Shown in pieces: positions 1 through 7,979 of a stretch of 11,560 nt of DNA. Made by a program: the position numbers and the translations under genes. A model generated the notes under the pieces. That model did not search any database. It saw only the letters and a program-made list of their open reading frames with translations, and was not told the DNA's origin. Location: the NCBI GenBank assembly GCA_045536305.1, contig JAZSNH010000040.1, positions 1 to 11,560 on the forward strand, written 5' to 3'. The stretch is from JAISGQ01 sp045536305. Its GTDB lineage: Bacteria; Bacillota; Clostridia; Oscillospirales; Acutalibacteraceae. Numbering within the stretch: the first letter of the stretch is position 1; every line of letters begins with the position of its first letter.

Positions 1-139
1 ATCCACAATGGAACAATAAATAAACCACTTTCTTGAAATTAAATTACTGGGGAGCCGGATGATGCGAAAGTATCAAGTCCGGTTCCGTGGGGGGATAACG
101 GAAAAGGAGCATAGCTACCTCGCCGGTATCCTACCCGAC
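1..139 (+). mobile_element. 3' end of a group II intron (domains V and VI)
   Basis: Bases 52-85 form a canonical 34-nt domain V. The basal stem pairs 52-59 with 78-85 (GAGCCGGA with TCCGGTTC, containing the AGC triad), with a two-base bulge at 75-76. The upper stem pairs 61-65 with 70-74 and is capped by a GAAA loop. Bases 87-139 fold as domain VI: GGATA 93-97 pairs with 127-131, CGG 99-101 with CCG 123-125, and a nested stem uses AGG/CCT and AGC/GCT. A133 is bulged, seven bases from a 3' end at C139. This matches the usual branch-point position and the AY intron end. The splice site therefore lies between 139 and 140. Bases 1-51 would be the tail of domain IV after an intron-encoded protein that lies outside the window. 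The intron subclass was not assigned. Confidence 0.88.
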
Positions 140-1381
140 ACCACTGACGGCAGAAAAGCAGCCCTTGACATGCGTCTGATTGATCCGAAATTACCTTTTA
201 CACCTCAGTCAAAGGCAGCCCGTTGTGCGGAAAACATATTTGATATCTATCATAAAACATATTTTGAAAAAGGCACTCAGCTTGTGTTCTGTGATACATC
301 AACCCCGAAAGCAGGATTTAATTTATATGATGAGATAAAAGGTCTTCTTCTGAAAATGGGTGTACCAGAAGATACGGTTGCGTTTATCCATAACGCCGAC
401 ACCGAACGGAAAAGAACTGCTCTGTTCAGGAAGGTCCGAGAGGGAGAAATCAGAATCCTTTTCGGCTCAACTTTCAAGCTCGGCACAGGCGTGAATGTGC
501 AGAATAAGCTCGCTGCCATGCATCATCTGGATGTGCCGTGGAGACCTGCGGATATGACCCAGCGAGAGGGCAGAATCCTGCGGCAGGGCAACGAAAACAA
601 AAAGGTGCATATTTTCCGGTATATAACCGAGGGCAGCTTTGACGCCTATTCATGGCAGCTGCTTGAGACCAAGCAGCGTTTTATTACTGATATCCTTTCA
701 GGCTCCATGAATGAGCGCTGCGGCCAGGACATTGACGACACTGTTCTTGACTATGCTCAGGTAAAGGCGCTGGCGGTGGGAAATCCGCTTATAAAGGAAA
801 GAGTGGAAACAGCCAACGAGCTATCCCGTTATCTTATTCTGCAAAGGAAGACGATAGACGCAAGACTGGAAGCAGAAAAAGAGCTAATGGAGCTGCCGGG
901 AGAAATAAGCTACTGGCAGGAGTCGATCAGAAATTGTACAGAAGACTGCGAATTTTATGCCCTTTACAGGCACGAAATAGAAAAAGACGTGCGAAAGATG
1001 ATAAGAGAACAGCTGCATGAAGCAGTGAGCAAAAACATACTGGCGGTAAGCGAAAGAGAATTTACAAAATATCAGGGCTTTACCGTTATTCTCCCTGCAA
1101 ACATGGATAAAAAGAAGCCCTTTGTCTATCTGCGGCGAATGGGCAAATACAGCGTAGAGCTGGGAGAAACCGAAATGGGCATGCTGGTAAGACTTGACAA
1201 TTTCCTCGATAAGCTTCCAAAGCATCTTGAATATCAGAAAAAGAAACTGGAAGAACTGCAGAATAAACAGCAGGCACTGCGATCTCAGCTTGCTCATAAA
1301 GAGAGCTTTGCAGATGAAATAGAAAGGCTTAAAAGAAAGCTTGAGGAAATAGATAACGAACTGGGGGTCAATAAGAAATGA
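140..1381 (+). CDS. SNF2-family helicase, 3' exon (gene split by the group II intron)
   Basis: This is the C-terminal half of a large SF2/SNF2 helicase of the kind carried by conjugative elements and phages. From 140 the frame reads TTDGRKAALDMRLIDP, a stretch typical of the family. Helicase motif IV follows (TQLVFCD), then motif V (GTGVNVQ) and motif VI (QREGRILRQGN, with the arginines used in ATP hydrolysis). The last third is charged and likely coiled coil. The frame stays open back to an ATG at 59, but that codon lies inside intron domain V and the residues it adds are intron RNA, so it is not a true start. The 5' exon with Walker A and B is outside the window. A functional protein needs RNA splicing unless the gene is dead. 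The stop overlaps the next start (ATGA). Role inferred: DNA translocation or remodelling for the element. Confidence 0.85.
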   Translation, partial: TTDGRKAALDMRLIDPKLPFTPQSKAARCAENIFDIYHKTYFEKGTQLVFCDTSTPKAGFNLYDEIKGLLLKMGVPEDTVAFIHNADTERKRTALFRKVREGEIRILFGSTFKLGTGVNVQNKLAAMHHLDVPWRPADMTQREGRILRQGNENKKVHIFRYITEGSFDAYSWQLLETKQRFITDILSGSMNERCGQDIDDTVLDYAQVKALAVGNPLIKERVETANELSRYLILQRKTIDARLEAEKELMELPGEISYWQESIRNCTEDCEFYALYRHEIEKDVRKMIREQLHEAVSKNILAVSEREFTKYQGFTVILPANMDKKKPFVYLRRMGKYSVELGETEMGMLVRLDNFLDKLPKHLEYQKKKLEELQNKQQALRSQLAHKESFADEIERLKRKLEEIDNELGVNKK

Positions 1382-2493
1382 ATGATATAAAACTTACCCA
1401 TATACCTGCGATGAATGTCGGTAAGCTGACGGAGGTGCTTGCAGAAACCTACTGTTCGGTTATAAACAAAAACATGCCAATTAAGCTGCTGCCGTCGGTT
1501 ATGCTGTGGGGACCTCCGGGTGTCGGTAAATCTCAGGCGATACGTCAGGTAGCAAAGGAGATAGAGCGAAGCACAGGCAAAAAAACAGTGGTCACAGATG
1601 TGCGCCTTCTGCTGTTCAATCCCATCGACCTGCGGGGAATCCCGACAGCAAACGCCGATAAAACTCTTGCGATATGGCTCAGACCTCAGATTTTCCAGAT
1701 GGACAGCAGCGAGGATATAGTAAATATTCTGTTTCTTGATGAGATTTCCGCAGCGCCCCAGTCTGTGCAGGCAGCAGCCTATCAGATAACCCTTGACAGA
1801 GTGGTTGGCGAACACCGACTGCCCGAAAACTGCATAGTTATCGCCGCAGGCAACCGCACTACAGACAAATCCGTTGCATTCAAAATGCCCAAGGCACTTG
1901 CAAACCGACTGCTGCACATAGATGTTGAGGGCAATTTTGATTCATGGAAGCAGTGGGCGATAAGCCACGGGGTAAACGAAAAGGTGATCGGCTTTCTTTC
2001 ATTCCGTCGGGATTGTCTCATGGGCTTTGACCCCTCAAATGATGACCTTGCCTTTGCAACTCCCCGTTCATGGGAAATGGTCAGCAATCTTCTGAATTTA
2101 GTCAACAGCAGCACAGATGAGATGTACCCACTTATCGCAGGCCTGATAGGCACAGGCAACGCCTCGGAATTTCGTACATGGACAAGAGTTTATAAAGATC
2201 TGCCAGATATAGAGGATATATTCAGTGGAAGAAACCCTGCAATGCCGTCAAATACCGATGCACTCTATGCGTTATCGTCCTCGATGGTAGTGTATGCTGC
2301 GGAGCATAAAGATGATATGACCGCAATAGCCAACTCAATTTCATACGCAAACAGAATGCCTCCCGATTTTTCCGCCATGCTGCTGAGAGATTATATGTAC
2401 ATAGATAAAGACTATAAGCAAAAGCTCATGTCTGTGCCTGAGTTTGCCGCATGGCTCAGCTCAAAGGGGAGGCTGCTCAATGGCTCTGTCTGA
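1378..2493 (+). CDS. MoxR-like AAA+ ATPase
   Basis: A 371-residue AAA+ ATPase. Walker A is GPPGVGKS at about residues 45-52, Walker B is ILFLDE at about 117-122, sensor 1 lies in IAAGNR near residue 159, and a likely arginine finger is in ALANRLLH near residue 177. The order and spacing fit MoxR-type ATPases, which act as hexameric chaperones, usually with a von Willebrand A partner. That partner is the next gene. The ATG overlaps the helicase stop by four bases and has only a weak purine tract upstream (GGGGG near 1362), so translation is probably coupled. The substrate is unknown. By analogy the ATPase would remodel or activate a target selected by the vWA protein. Confidence 0.87.
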   Translation: MNDIKLTHIPAMNVGKLTEVLAETYCSVINKNMPIKLLPSVMLWGPPGVGKSQAIRQVAKEIERSTGKKTVVTDVRLLLFNPIDLRGIPTANADKTLAIWLRPQIFQMDSSEDIVNILFLDEISAAPQSVQAAAYQITLDRVVGEHRLPENCIVIAAGNRTTDKSVAFKMPKALANRLLHIDVEGNFDSWKQWAISHGVNEKVIGFLSFRRDCLMGFDPSNDDLAFATPRSWEMVSNLLNLVNSSTDEMYPLIAGLIGTGNASEFRTWTRVYKDLPDIEDIFSGRNPAMPSNTDALYALSSSMVVYAAEHKDDMTAIANSISYANRMPPDFSAMLLRDYMYIDKDYKQKLMSVPEFAAWLSSKGRLLNGSV

Positions 2494-3904
2494 TGAAAAA
2501 ATAAGGGAGTATTCAAAACGAATACTCCTTGCCCGAATGCGGCTTTTGTGCAATCACGGCTTTTTCGGACTTCTGATGATGCACCTGAAATTTTCCATTG
2601 ACGAAAAACACCCTACCGCATACACCGACGGAGAAAGGATAGTATTCGGAACTGAATTTCTGGAAACACTCAGCGACAGTCAGCTTGATTTTGTCATGCA
2701 GCACGAGCTGCTTCACGTTGTACTTCAGCACTGCTTTCGAGGAAGAGATATGGAAACCGACAAATTTTCTCGAGCCTGCGATATTGTGGTAAACTCAAAT
2801 ATTCTCCTTGAAAACGGAGGGAAAACAGAAAAAATAACCCTGCCCGGGAGAGGCGTGCAGATGCATCAGACGCCCGACGGAAAGGAAGGGCATCTGTTTA
2901 CGATGGAGCAGGTTTACGGAATGCTGATGGAGGTCGAGAAGAAAAAGGGGGAATTAAAGGGCAATCAGGACGGTGAAAGCACGATTGACGGAGAAAGTGA
3001 CGAAAAAGATTCAGCAGAAGCAGACGGCAAAGGAGAAGGGAATGGAAATACGAAGAAAAAAAGCAAAGGGTCAGGCGGAGAGATAAAAGAAGATACAGAT
3101 AGCGGTAAAGATGATGAAGACCGAGGACAGAGCTCAGGATTTGAAAAAAGGCGCTCCCAAAAGAAAAGCACAAAGCCATCTCAGAACGGCAGCTGGGACG
3201 ATCATTCCAAATGGGGAACGATCAGGGAAGAGGACAGCGCCCTGAGTGATGTATGGGTAAAAAGATTTGAGAATGCCTGCGAAGCGGTCTCCATAAGAGA
3301 CCCGTCAAACTCCCGCGGCCTTTTGCCTGCCTTTGCCCAGGCTCTGCTCAAGGAGCTCAGAAAACCCCAGACCGACTGGCGAACCATTCTCAATGAATTT
3401 GTCCAGGAAGAGATATGCGACTATTCATTTTCTCCCCCTGACCGCAGGTTTGACGACAGCCCGTTTTTCCTTCCCGATTTCAACGAAAAGGACGACAGCG
3501 CCGAAGATATTCTCTTTATGATAGACACCTCAGGCTCAATGTCCGACGATATGATAACCGCCGCTTTTTCCGAGGTCAAAGGCGCTATAGATCAGTTCAA
3601 CGGCAAGCTCAAAGGCTGGCTTGGCTTTTTTGATGCGGCAATAATAGAGCCGATTCCCTTTGAAAGTGTCGAGGAACTGCTGCAAATCAAGGCGGCAGGC
3701 AGAGGCGGCACGGATTTTCAGATTGTTTTTGAATATGTTGCAGAGTTTATGCAGGATAAACTCCCCGTCAGCATAATAATTCTGACAGACGGATTTGCGC
3801 CTTTTCCCGATGAAAAGCTTTCGATGGGAATCCCCGTGCTCTGGCTGCTCAATAACGAGGAAGTCCAGCCGCCCTGGGGCAGGGTGGCGAGAATAACGGT
3901 GTAG
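2480..3904 (+). CDS. vWA-domain protein with N-terminal HExxH metallopeptidase-like domain (DUF2201-like)
   Basis: 474 residues from the ATG at 2480. I chose this over the in-frame ATG at 2444 because AAGGGGAGG sits about 8 bases before it. It overlaps the MoxR gene by 14 bases. The N-terminal domain (about 1-150) carries HELLH at 75-79, a zinc-peptidase signature, with CDIVVN near 100-105 as a possible third-ligand region. Residues about 155-245 are a low-complexity Lys/Glu/Asp/Gly/Ser linker. The C-terminal von Willebrand A domain (about 343-474) has a full MIDAS: DTSGS at 349-353, T411 in GRGGTD, and LTDG at 435-438. This is the layout of DUF2201 proteins. It is the expected partner of the adjacent MoxR ATPase. 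Actual peptidase activity is not shown by the sequence. Confidence 0.87.
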   Translation: MALSDEKIREYSKRILLARMRLLCNHGFFGLLMMHLKFSIDEKHPTAYTDGERIVFGTEFLETLSDSQLDFVMQHELLHVVLQHCFRGRDMETDKFSRACDIVVNSNILLENGGKTEKITLPGRGVQMHQTPDGKEGHLFTMEQVYGMLMEVEKKKGELKGNQDGESTIDGESDEKDSAEADGKGEGNGNTKKKSKGSGGEIKEDTDSGKDDEDRGQSSGFEKRRSQKKSTKPSQNGSWDDHSKWGTIREEDSALSDVWVKRFENACEAVSIRDPSNSRGLLPAFAQALLKELRKPQTDWRTILNEFVQEEICDYSFSPPDRRFDDSPFFLPDFNEKDDSAEDILFMIDTSGSMSDDMITAAFSEVKGAIDQFNGKLKGWLGFFDAAIIEPIPFESVEELLQIKAAGRGGTDFQIVFEYVAEFMQDKLPVSIIILTDGFAPFPDEKLSMGIPVLWLLNNEEVQPPWGRVARITV

Positions 3905-3914
3905 GAGGATAATG

Positions 3915-4679
3915 ATGAAGCATTGTATTCGATGCGGAAAACAATCAATTGATGATTATATGTATTGTGATAACTGCGGAGAATTTCTCGCAACATACGA
4001 ACAGTATTATTATATTGTACAGTACTATCAGCAGAAGCAGGCTGTACAGAACGGTCAACCGATTGCTCAACATATTCGGCCGAACGTCATCCCTCAGCGT
4101 CAGATTGCACAGCATTATACATATCCGCAGACAGCACAGCGAAACCAATCGGAATCAAGACGAAAACGCTTCTGGAAACGGATAGGCTACATAATGATAG
4201 TTGCCGTGGTTGTAACTATTATACTCACAATATTAGAGACGGTGGGATGTATTGATGGGAACTGGGGCATTACAAATGAGACAGAGAGCGACAGTGACTA
4301 CATTAAAACTCAGGAAACAGCACCCGAACAAGTACAGGATGTTGTAACGGAACAGCCACAGGAGACGGAAGAAATACCCGTAAATGAAATACTCAATATC
4401 CTTGACACAACAAAGGTAAATCCAACATTTTCACCCACAATCGGTCAGATGGTGGTAGAGGTGTTTCACAGCTTTGAGATAAACTATGAAAAGATACCGG
4501 GTACAGAATCACAATATCACGTTACCATAAGCGGCGAATTTTACCCCAACCCGGATATTCCCTACCTTATCATGGAAGGAGAAATAATGTACCGTGTGAC
4601 TGTTTCAACAGGCCGATGCGTTCTCATAGCGGACCCCAACGATGTAGAGGCAGCTTTTCTGACGCATATGTTTAATTGA
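3915..4679 (+). CDS. Zinc-ribbon protein with a single transmembrane segment
   Basis: 254 residues. The N-terminus is a short zinc ribbon (CIRC at 4-7, CDNC at 18-21), followed by a Gln/Tyr-rich stretch. A basic patch (SRRKRFWKR) and one hydrophobic helix (about 90-110) come next. After an acidic Glu/Gln/Thr-rich linker, the C-terminal domain (about 170-254) is probably outside the membrane, given the basic residues on the N-terminal side. Two ATGs are adjacent, at 3912 and 3915. AGGAGG at 3903-3908 is six bases from the second but only three from the first, so 3915 is preferred. The gene starts only a few bases after the vWA gene stops and is the last of the operon. Function is unknown. A membrane anchor or sensor for the MoxR/vWA pair is a guess from position. 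Confidence 0.75.
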   Translation: MKHCIRCGKQSIDDYMYCDNCGEFLATYEQYYYIVQYYQQKQAVQNGQPIAQHIRPNVIPQRQIAQHYTYPQTAQRNQSESRRKRFWKRIGYIMIVAVVVTIILTILETVGCIDGNWGITNETESDSDYIKTQETAPEQVQDVVTEQPQETEEIPVNEILNILDTTKVNPTFSPTIGQMVVEVFHSFEINYEKIPGTESQYHVTISGEFYPNPDIPYLIMEGEIMYRVTVSTGRCVLIADPNDVEAAFLTHMFN

Positions 4680-4696
4680 ATAGTGTAGTGTCTGCA

Positions 4697-4742
4697 AATA
4701 AAGCAGGTCTGCAGTTTGTGAAAACCGCAGACCTGCTTTATT
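4697..4742. terminator. Bidirectional intrinsic terminator
   Basis: Arms 4697-4712 and 4727-4742 pair perfectly over 16 bases (AATAAAGCAGGTCTGC and its complement). The stem extends inward through G4714-C4725 and TTT 4715-4717 with AAA 4722-4724, leaving a GTGA loop. The A-rich and T-rich ends serve as the U tract on each strand. It lies between the converging zinc-ribbon and UDG-fold genes, and its right end overlaps the stop codon of the minus-strand gene. Confidence 0.88.
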
Positions 4743-5397
4743 ATTTGAGTACATTTCCAAGAGCTTCGATATACCTTTTGTTTGAGATTACAAAATAGCT
4801 CGGATGGTAGACTTCGATTGTCTTAGCTGATTCCGGAAGGTCCGGAATCAGTTTATTATCTTCAAGAAGTGCTTTTAAGTTTTTACCGCAGCAGACTATC
4901 AGTTTAGGGGCAATGATCGCTATCTCGTTTCTGATAAAACAGGCGTATTTTTCTGTATAGTGTTCCAGTGTATTCCAGCTGCATCTACTGTATCCACCTC
5001 GTTTGTTGAGATTCATAAATGCACATTTATTGAGGATTTTGATATCATTATTGGGATTTGTATATTCATCATTGTGATAAGCATTTGCAAGAATCGCAAG
5101 GCGACGGGCAAAATAAGTGGTGCCATAAACTCCATTCGCAACACCTTGAAGCCAGAAGTCACAGTTTATATTAACATTTGTGCTGTTTGAACCCCTGCCT
5201 TCATTTCCCTCTTTTGCAATAAACAGAATCTTTTTATCGGCAGATGAGTAGGCTGATTCGTTAATTATACCATCCCTGCAAAAGGACTCTTTATCGACAT
5301 TGCCGTTTTTATATAGGTTGTACTCAGCATCAGGCTCATTCTTGTGTTTCTTATGCCAATCATTGAAAAGGTCAGCCAAATTTGTATGTTTATTCAT
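4741..5397 (-). CDS. Uracil-DNA-glycosylase-fold protein, function unknown
   Basis: 218 residues. Short motifs suggest the uracil-DNA glycosylase superfamily fold: ILFIAKEGN (57-65) at the first strand, AFMNLNK (126-132), PKLIVCCGK (164-172) and VYHPSY (196-201), where the HPS resembles the catalytic-loop motif of UDG families. The usual GxDPG/GEAPG-type first motif is replaced by AKEGNEG, so base-excision activity is uncertain. The start is 2 bases after the end of the WYL gene. Its ribbon-binding site (GGGAGGATTAGGA) lies in the last codons of that gene, which indicates translational coupling. A role in nucleic-acid surveillance under control of the WYL regulator is an inference. The fold assignment is moderate. 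Confidence 0.7.
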   Translation of the reverse strand: MNKHTNLADLFNDWHKKHKNEPDAEYNLYKNGNVDKESFCRDGIINESAYSSADKKILFIAKEGNEGRGSNSTNVNINCDFWLQGVANGVYGTTYFARRLAILANAYHNDEYTNPNNDIKILNKCAFMNLNKRGGYSRCSWNTLEHYTEKYACFIRNEIAIIAPKLIVCCGKNLKALLEDNKLIPDLPESAKTIEVYHPSYFVISNKRYIEALGNVLK

Positions 5398-5399
5398 TC

Positions 5400-6503
5400 C
5401 TAATCCTCCCTATCCTCGTAATTCTCCATCGACTGCCGTAAATCTTCCTTTATCTGCTCGGCCAGTGTCTGCGGACTCAGTACACGGACGTGCCTTGCGT
5501 ACTGCAGTGCCCAGCAGCGCATGGCCTCATAATTCATACGCACCTTTGCGATGAATTCATCTTCTGTTTCGGCGATGATCTCAATATCCCTTCCCAGCCA
5601 GTCGATGACTTCATTAAGTATGAATTTTTTAGCGCGGAATGTAACGAGCACGCTTTCACCCGTAAACATATAAATATGCTCTGCCATGTGGCGCGGCAGG
5701 TCAAGTCCGTTTTCAAAGCCCTTGACGTTTCTCACAGGTTTTGCAGGTGTGTCCAGCAATTTTATGTCCTTTATCTTATCCACTCTGTAATTTGCCACAT
5801 TGTCGTATTTATCGTAGTTACAGATAAGATAATACCTGCCGTTCGTTGCAACCATCTGATAAGGATTTATTATGTATTCACGTACATCTCCCTCGCAGTC
5901 AGTGCGTGGATGCAGCTTTTTGTCAACACCGTAGCTACAGTATTTGAATTTTACCTGCTTACCTTTACTTATAGCCTCGTCGAGAATTTCGATGGTGTAG
6001 AACAACTCCTTGTTTTCCGGCAGATTCTCGGGCAGATTGCGGATATGTCTGACCTTGGAGCGGAAATAGCAGTTTGAAAGCCCTTCGATTTTTTCGATGA
6101 GCTGCTTACACTGGTTGTATGGAATGTGCTTTGAAAATAGGATACTGTCGATTAGAAGTCTCAGTTCACTGTCGGTAAAATCATTTTCAAAATAAAAATC
6201 CGACAGCATATAACTTTCTTCCAGCTGCGGCTTCCCTGTCTCAGGGTCAATAACTGTCTTTCCCGTGTCTTTGTCTTTTACGGGGATCATGCGAACGGTT
6301 TCGCTGTATTGGATGTTGTAGCCAAACTCTATAAGATTTCCGATGTTGCGGGCAACAGACTTTCTGTCCGCCTTGAGCTGATACTCCTTTTCGAGAATCT
6401 CCATTATATCACGCTGGCTGAGGCGGTGATTCTCGTCGGTGTATTTGCGTAAAATATCGAGGATGCTGATTATCAGCATTTTCTTCGGAGGCGTAGTGTT
6501 CAT
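5400..6503 (-). CDS. WYL-domain transcriptional regulator
   Basis: 367 residues from the ATG at 6503, chosen because AAAGGTG precedes it by about 8 bases. The frame runs back to a TTG at 6590, but that part overlaps the promoter region. Residues about 10-70 form a winged helix-turn-helix (LSQRDIMEILEKEY ... DRKSVARNIGNLIEFG). Residues about 170-255 are the WYL domain, with INPYQMVATNGRYYLICNY followed by YRVDKI, the ligand-facing strands of the family. A WCX-like C-terminal domain completes it. WYL proteins bind DNA and sense nucleic-acid or nucleotide ligands, and they often control phage-defence loci. The UDG-fold gene is coupled downstream. The gene's own promoter region carries the motif shared with the protease gene, so autoregulation and control of the protease are plausible. 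Confidence 0.9.
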   Translation of the reverse strand: MNTTPPKKMLIISILDILRKYTDENHRLSQRDIMEILEKEYQLKADRKSVARNIGNLIEFGYNIQYSETVRMIPVKDKDTGKTVIDPETGKPQLEESYMLSDFYFENDFTDSELRLLIDSILFSKHIPYNQCKQLIEKIEGLSNCYFRSKVRHIRNLPENLPENKELFYTIEILDEAISKGKQVKFKYCSYGVDKKLHPRTDCEGDVREYIINPYQMVATNGRYYLICNYDKYDNVANYRVDKIKDIKLLDTPAKPVRNVKGFENGLDLPRHMAEHIYMFTGESVLVTFRAKKFILNEVIDWLGRDIEIIAETEDEFIAKVRMNYEAMRCWALQYARHVRVLSPQTLAEQIKEDLRQSMENYEDRED

Positions 6504-6583
6504 AATGTCTGCACCTTTCTGAAATAATTGATTTGAGAAGGTGTACAATGGTTTCATTTTAAGATTACCATATACATTTCCTC

Positions 6584-6634
6584 TTTGCAATATAATAATA
6601 TTTCAGATGATGGGATATTTGTGGTGCATAAAAA
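6584..6634 (-). promoter_or_regulatory. Regulatory motif and promoter region of the WYL gene
   Basis: On the minus strand, the complement of TGGGATA-TTTG-TGGTGCAT (from 6611 to about 6632) is followed exactly 20 bases later by TTGCAAA (6590-6584). TTGCAAA could serve as a -35 element with a weak -10 (TAATCT) 17 bases further on. The same arrangement precedes the protease gene at 7993-8041. Direct evidence is the sequence match alone; operator function is inferred. Confidence 0.55.
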
Positions 6635-6655
6635 CGACCTGACTGTGAAAACAAT

Positions 6656-6678
6656 CAAGCCGCTTTGTGTTCTGCTTG
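6656..6678 (-). terminator. Possible weak terminator after the FtsH-like gene
   Basis: Read on the minus strand, CAAGC pairs with GCTTG across a 13-base loop, followed by ATTGTTTT. It begins a few bases after the protease stop codon. The stem is only five base pairs, so termination may be partial and allow readthrough into the WYL gene. Confidence 0.3.
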
Positions 6679-6681
6679 GAT

Positions 6682-7956
6682 TTATACGGGAACCTCCGTG
6701 ATTTCTACTGACTCTCTGATGGCTTTGATGTCAGAATAAAGAAGAGATTTCTTTTCTGTCAGAGCATCGGTCACCTTGTGGAGAAACTCCGTGTTTTTCA
6801 ACAGAATATCTCTCGCCTTGAACATATACCTTTCGAGCTCGGCGTGGGTTACAGCCTCGGTGGGGGCATTAAGTGTATCTGAAGTATACCGGTGTGACGA
6901 AACATCTGTCAGGCTCAATCCACATGCACCGCTCTCGGAAACAGCGGCACGAATATCCATGATGGCATTGCGAATATCCGTTTGACATCCGCTAGCGCAG
7001 GTTTCCGAATGGTGAAGCTCAACTGCGGCTTTTCCTCCGAGGGATACAAGGATATAATATGGCCTTCTTTTCAGATCCTTGCATCGGCGGATAAATCCGC
7101 CGACAGAATCACTGTTGACAGTCCGAAGGGAAGCCAGACCGACACTGCCTCGGCATAAAACCTCGCATATTACAATATGCCCCGCTTCATGGAGTGCCGT
7201 TTTTCGAATATCCTCATAAGAGACATTCTGACAGTCTCCCATATCCGCATATTCAGTTCTTAAAATAGTGTTTATGAGATCGGACATAGAAACACTATCC
7301 TTTCTTTCGAATGCAGCATTGATTGCGGCTTCATTGAGGATGGATTCAAGCTCGGCGCATGAACTGTAATTGAGCATCATTGCAACGTCTTCATAGTTGA
7401 TATCCGAAGACAGTTTCTTATCTTTCAGATAGTGCTTGATAATATCGAGAGAGTCCTCGTCGGATGGACGGCCGACTTCAATCTTTTTGTCAAAACGTCC
7501 TGCTCGTGTAAGAGACGAAGGCAGTCTGTATATGTCGTTTGCCGTAGCGATGACAAAAACACCTTTGCCCTTGACTTCGTCAATTCCTGCCTGAACGGCG
7601 ACGTATTCTTCTGCGTCACAATGGGACTGATCTTCATTTGCAAACTTGTCCAGATCATCAAGAAATATTATTGCGGGAGCATTTTCTTCAGCCTTTCGGA
7701 ATGTATCCGTGATTTCGCTGACGAATTCGTCAGTGCTTCTGTTTTTTCTTATGGTGTATGTATTGATATTACATTCTTCGATAAAACACTTTGCGAGCAA
7801 TGTTTTGCCCAGACCGGGTTCGCCGTACAGCAATACTCCGTTAGGAAGCACGGCGCCTAAATTTGCATAAATTTCCTTGTTGCAGATCATGTCGCATATC
7901 TGTATAAGCTCTTTTTTTATTGCATTATAACCTATTACCTTTTCAAATGCCTTCAT
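6682..7956 (-). CDS. Soluble FtsH-like AAA+ protease (AAA plus M41 peptidase)
   Basis: 424 residues. The AAA module has Walker A GEPGLGKT (45-52), Walker B IIFLDD (96-101), and second-region-of-homology arginines in RAGRFD (151-156). The M41-type peptidase has HEAGH (256-260) and a likely third zinc ligand, D327, in GCQTDIRNA, which corresponds to the TDxxxA region of FtsH. Unlike FtsH (normally over 600 residues with two N-terminal transmembrane helices) it has no membrane segment and begins directly with the ATPase, so it is probably cytosolic. AGGAGG lies six bases before the ATG, with a TATAAT box at 7980-7985. It is transcribed towards the WYL gene, 178 bases away, and shares that gene's upstream motif. 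Probable role: regulated proteolysis. The substrate is unknown. Confidence 0.9.
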   Translation of the reverse strand: MKAFEKVIGYNAIKKELIQICDMICNKEIYANLGAVLPNGVLLYGEPGLGKTLLAKCFIEECNINTYTIRKNRSTDEFVSEITDTFRKAEENAPAIIFLDDLDKFANEDQSHCDAEEYVAVQAGIDEVKGKGVFVIATANDIYRLPSSLTRAGRFDKKIEVGRPSDEDSLDIIKHYLKDKKLSSDINYEDVAMMLNYSSCAELESILNEAAINAAFERKDSVSMSDLINTILRTEYADMGDCQNVSYEDIRKTALHEAGHIVICEVLCRGSVGLASLRTVNSDSVGGFIRRCKDLKRRPYYILVSLGGKAAVELHHSETCASGCQTDIRNAIMDIRAAVSESGACGLSLTDVSSHRYTSDTLNAPTEAVTHAELERYMFKARDILLKNTEFLHKVTDALTEKKSLLYSDIKAIRESVEITEVPV

Positions 7957-7979
7957 GATTATCCTCCTTGTCGATAAAA

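Noticed and set aside
59..139. N-terminal extension of the helicase from the ATG at 59
   Set aside because: It lies in group II intron domains V and VI. The fold is complete and the helicase homology begins at 140.
605..618. GGTGCATA inside the helicase gene, resembling the shared promoter motif
   Set aside because: The match is short, lies inside coding sequence, and has no TTGCAAA at the required spacing.
1294..1917. 207-codon minus-strand frame across the helicase/MoxR junction
   Set aside because: It runs opposite two clear genes with conserved motifs, and its composition looks like antisense reading of them.
5490..6077. 195-codon plus-strand frame opposite the WYL gene
   Set aside because: It is a shadow of the WYL coding sequence, with no ribosome binding site and no recognisable protein features.
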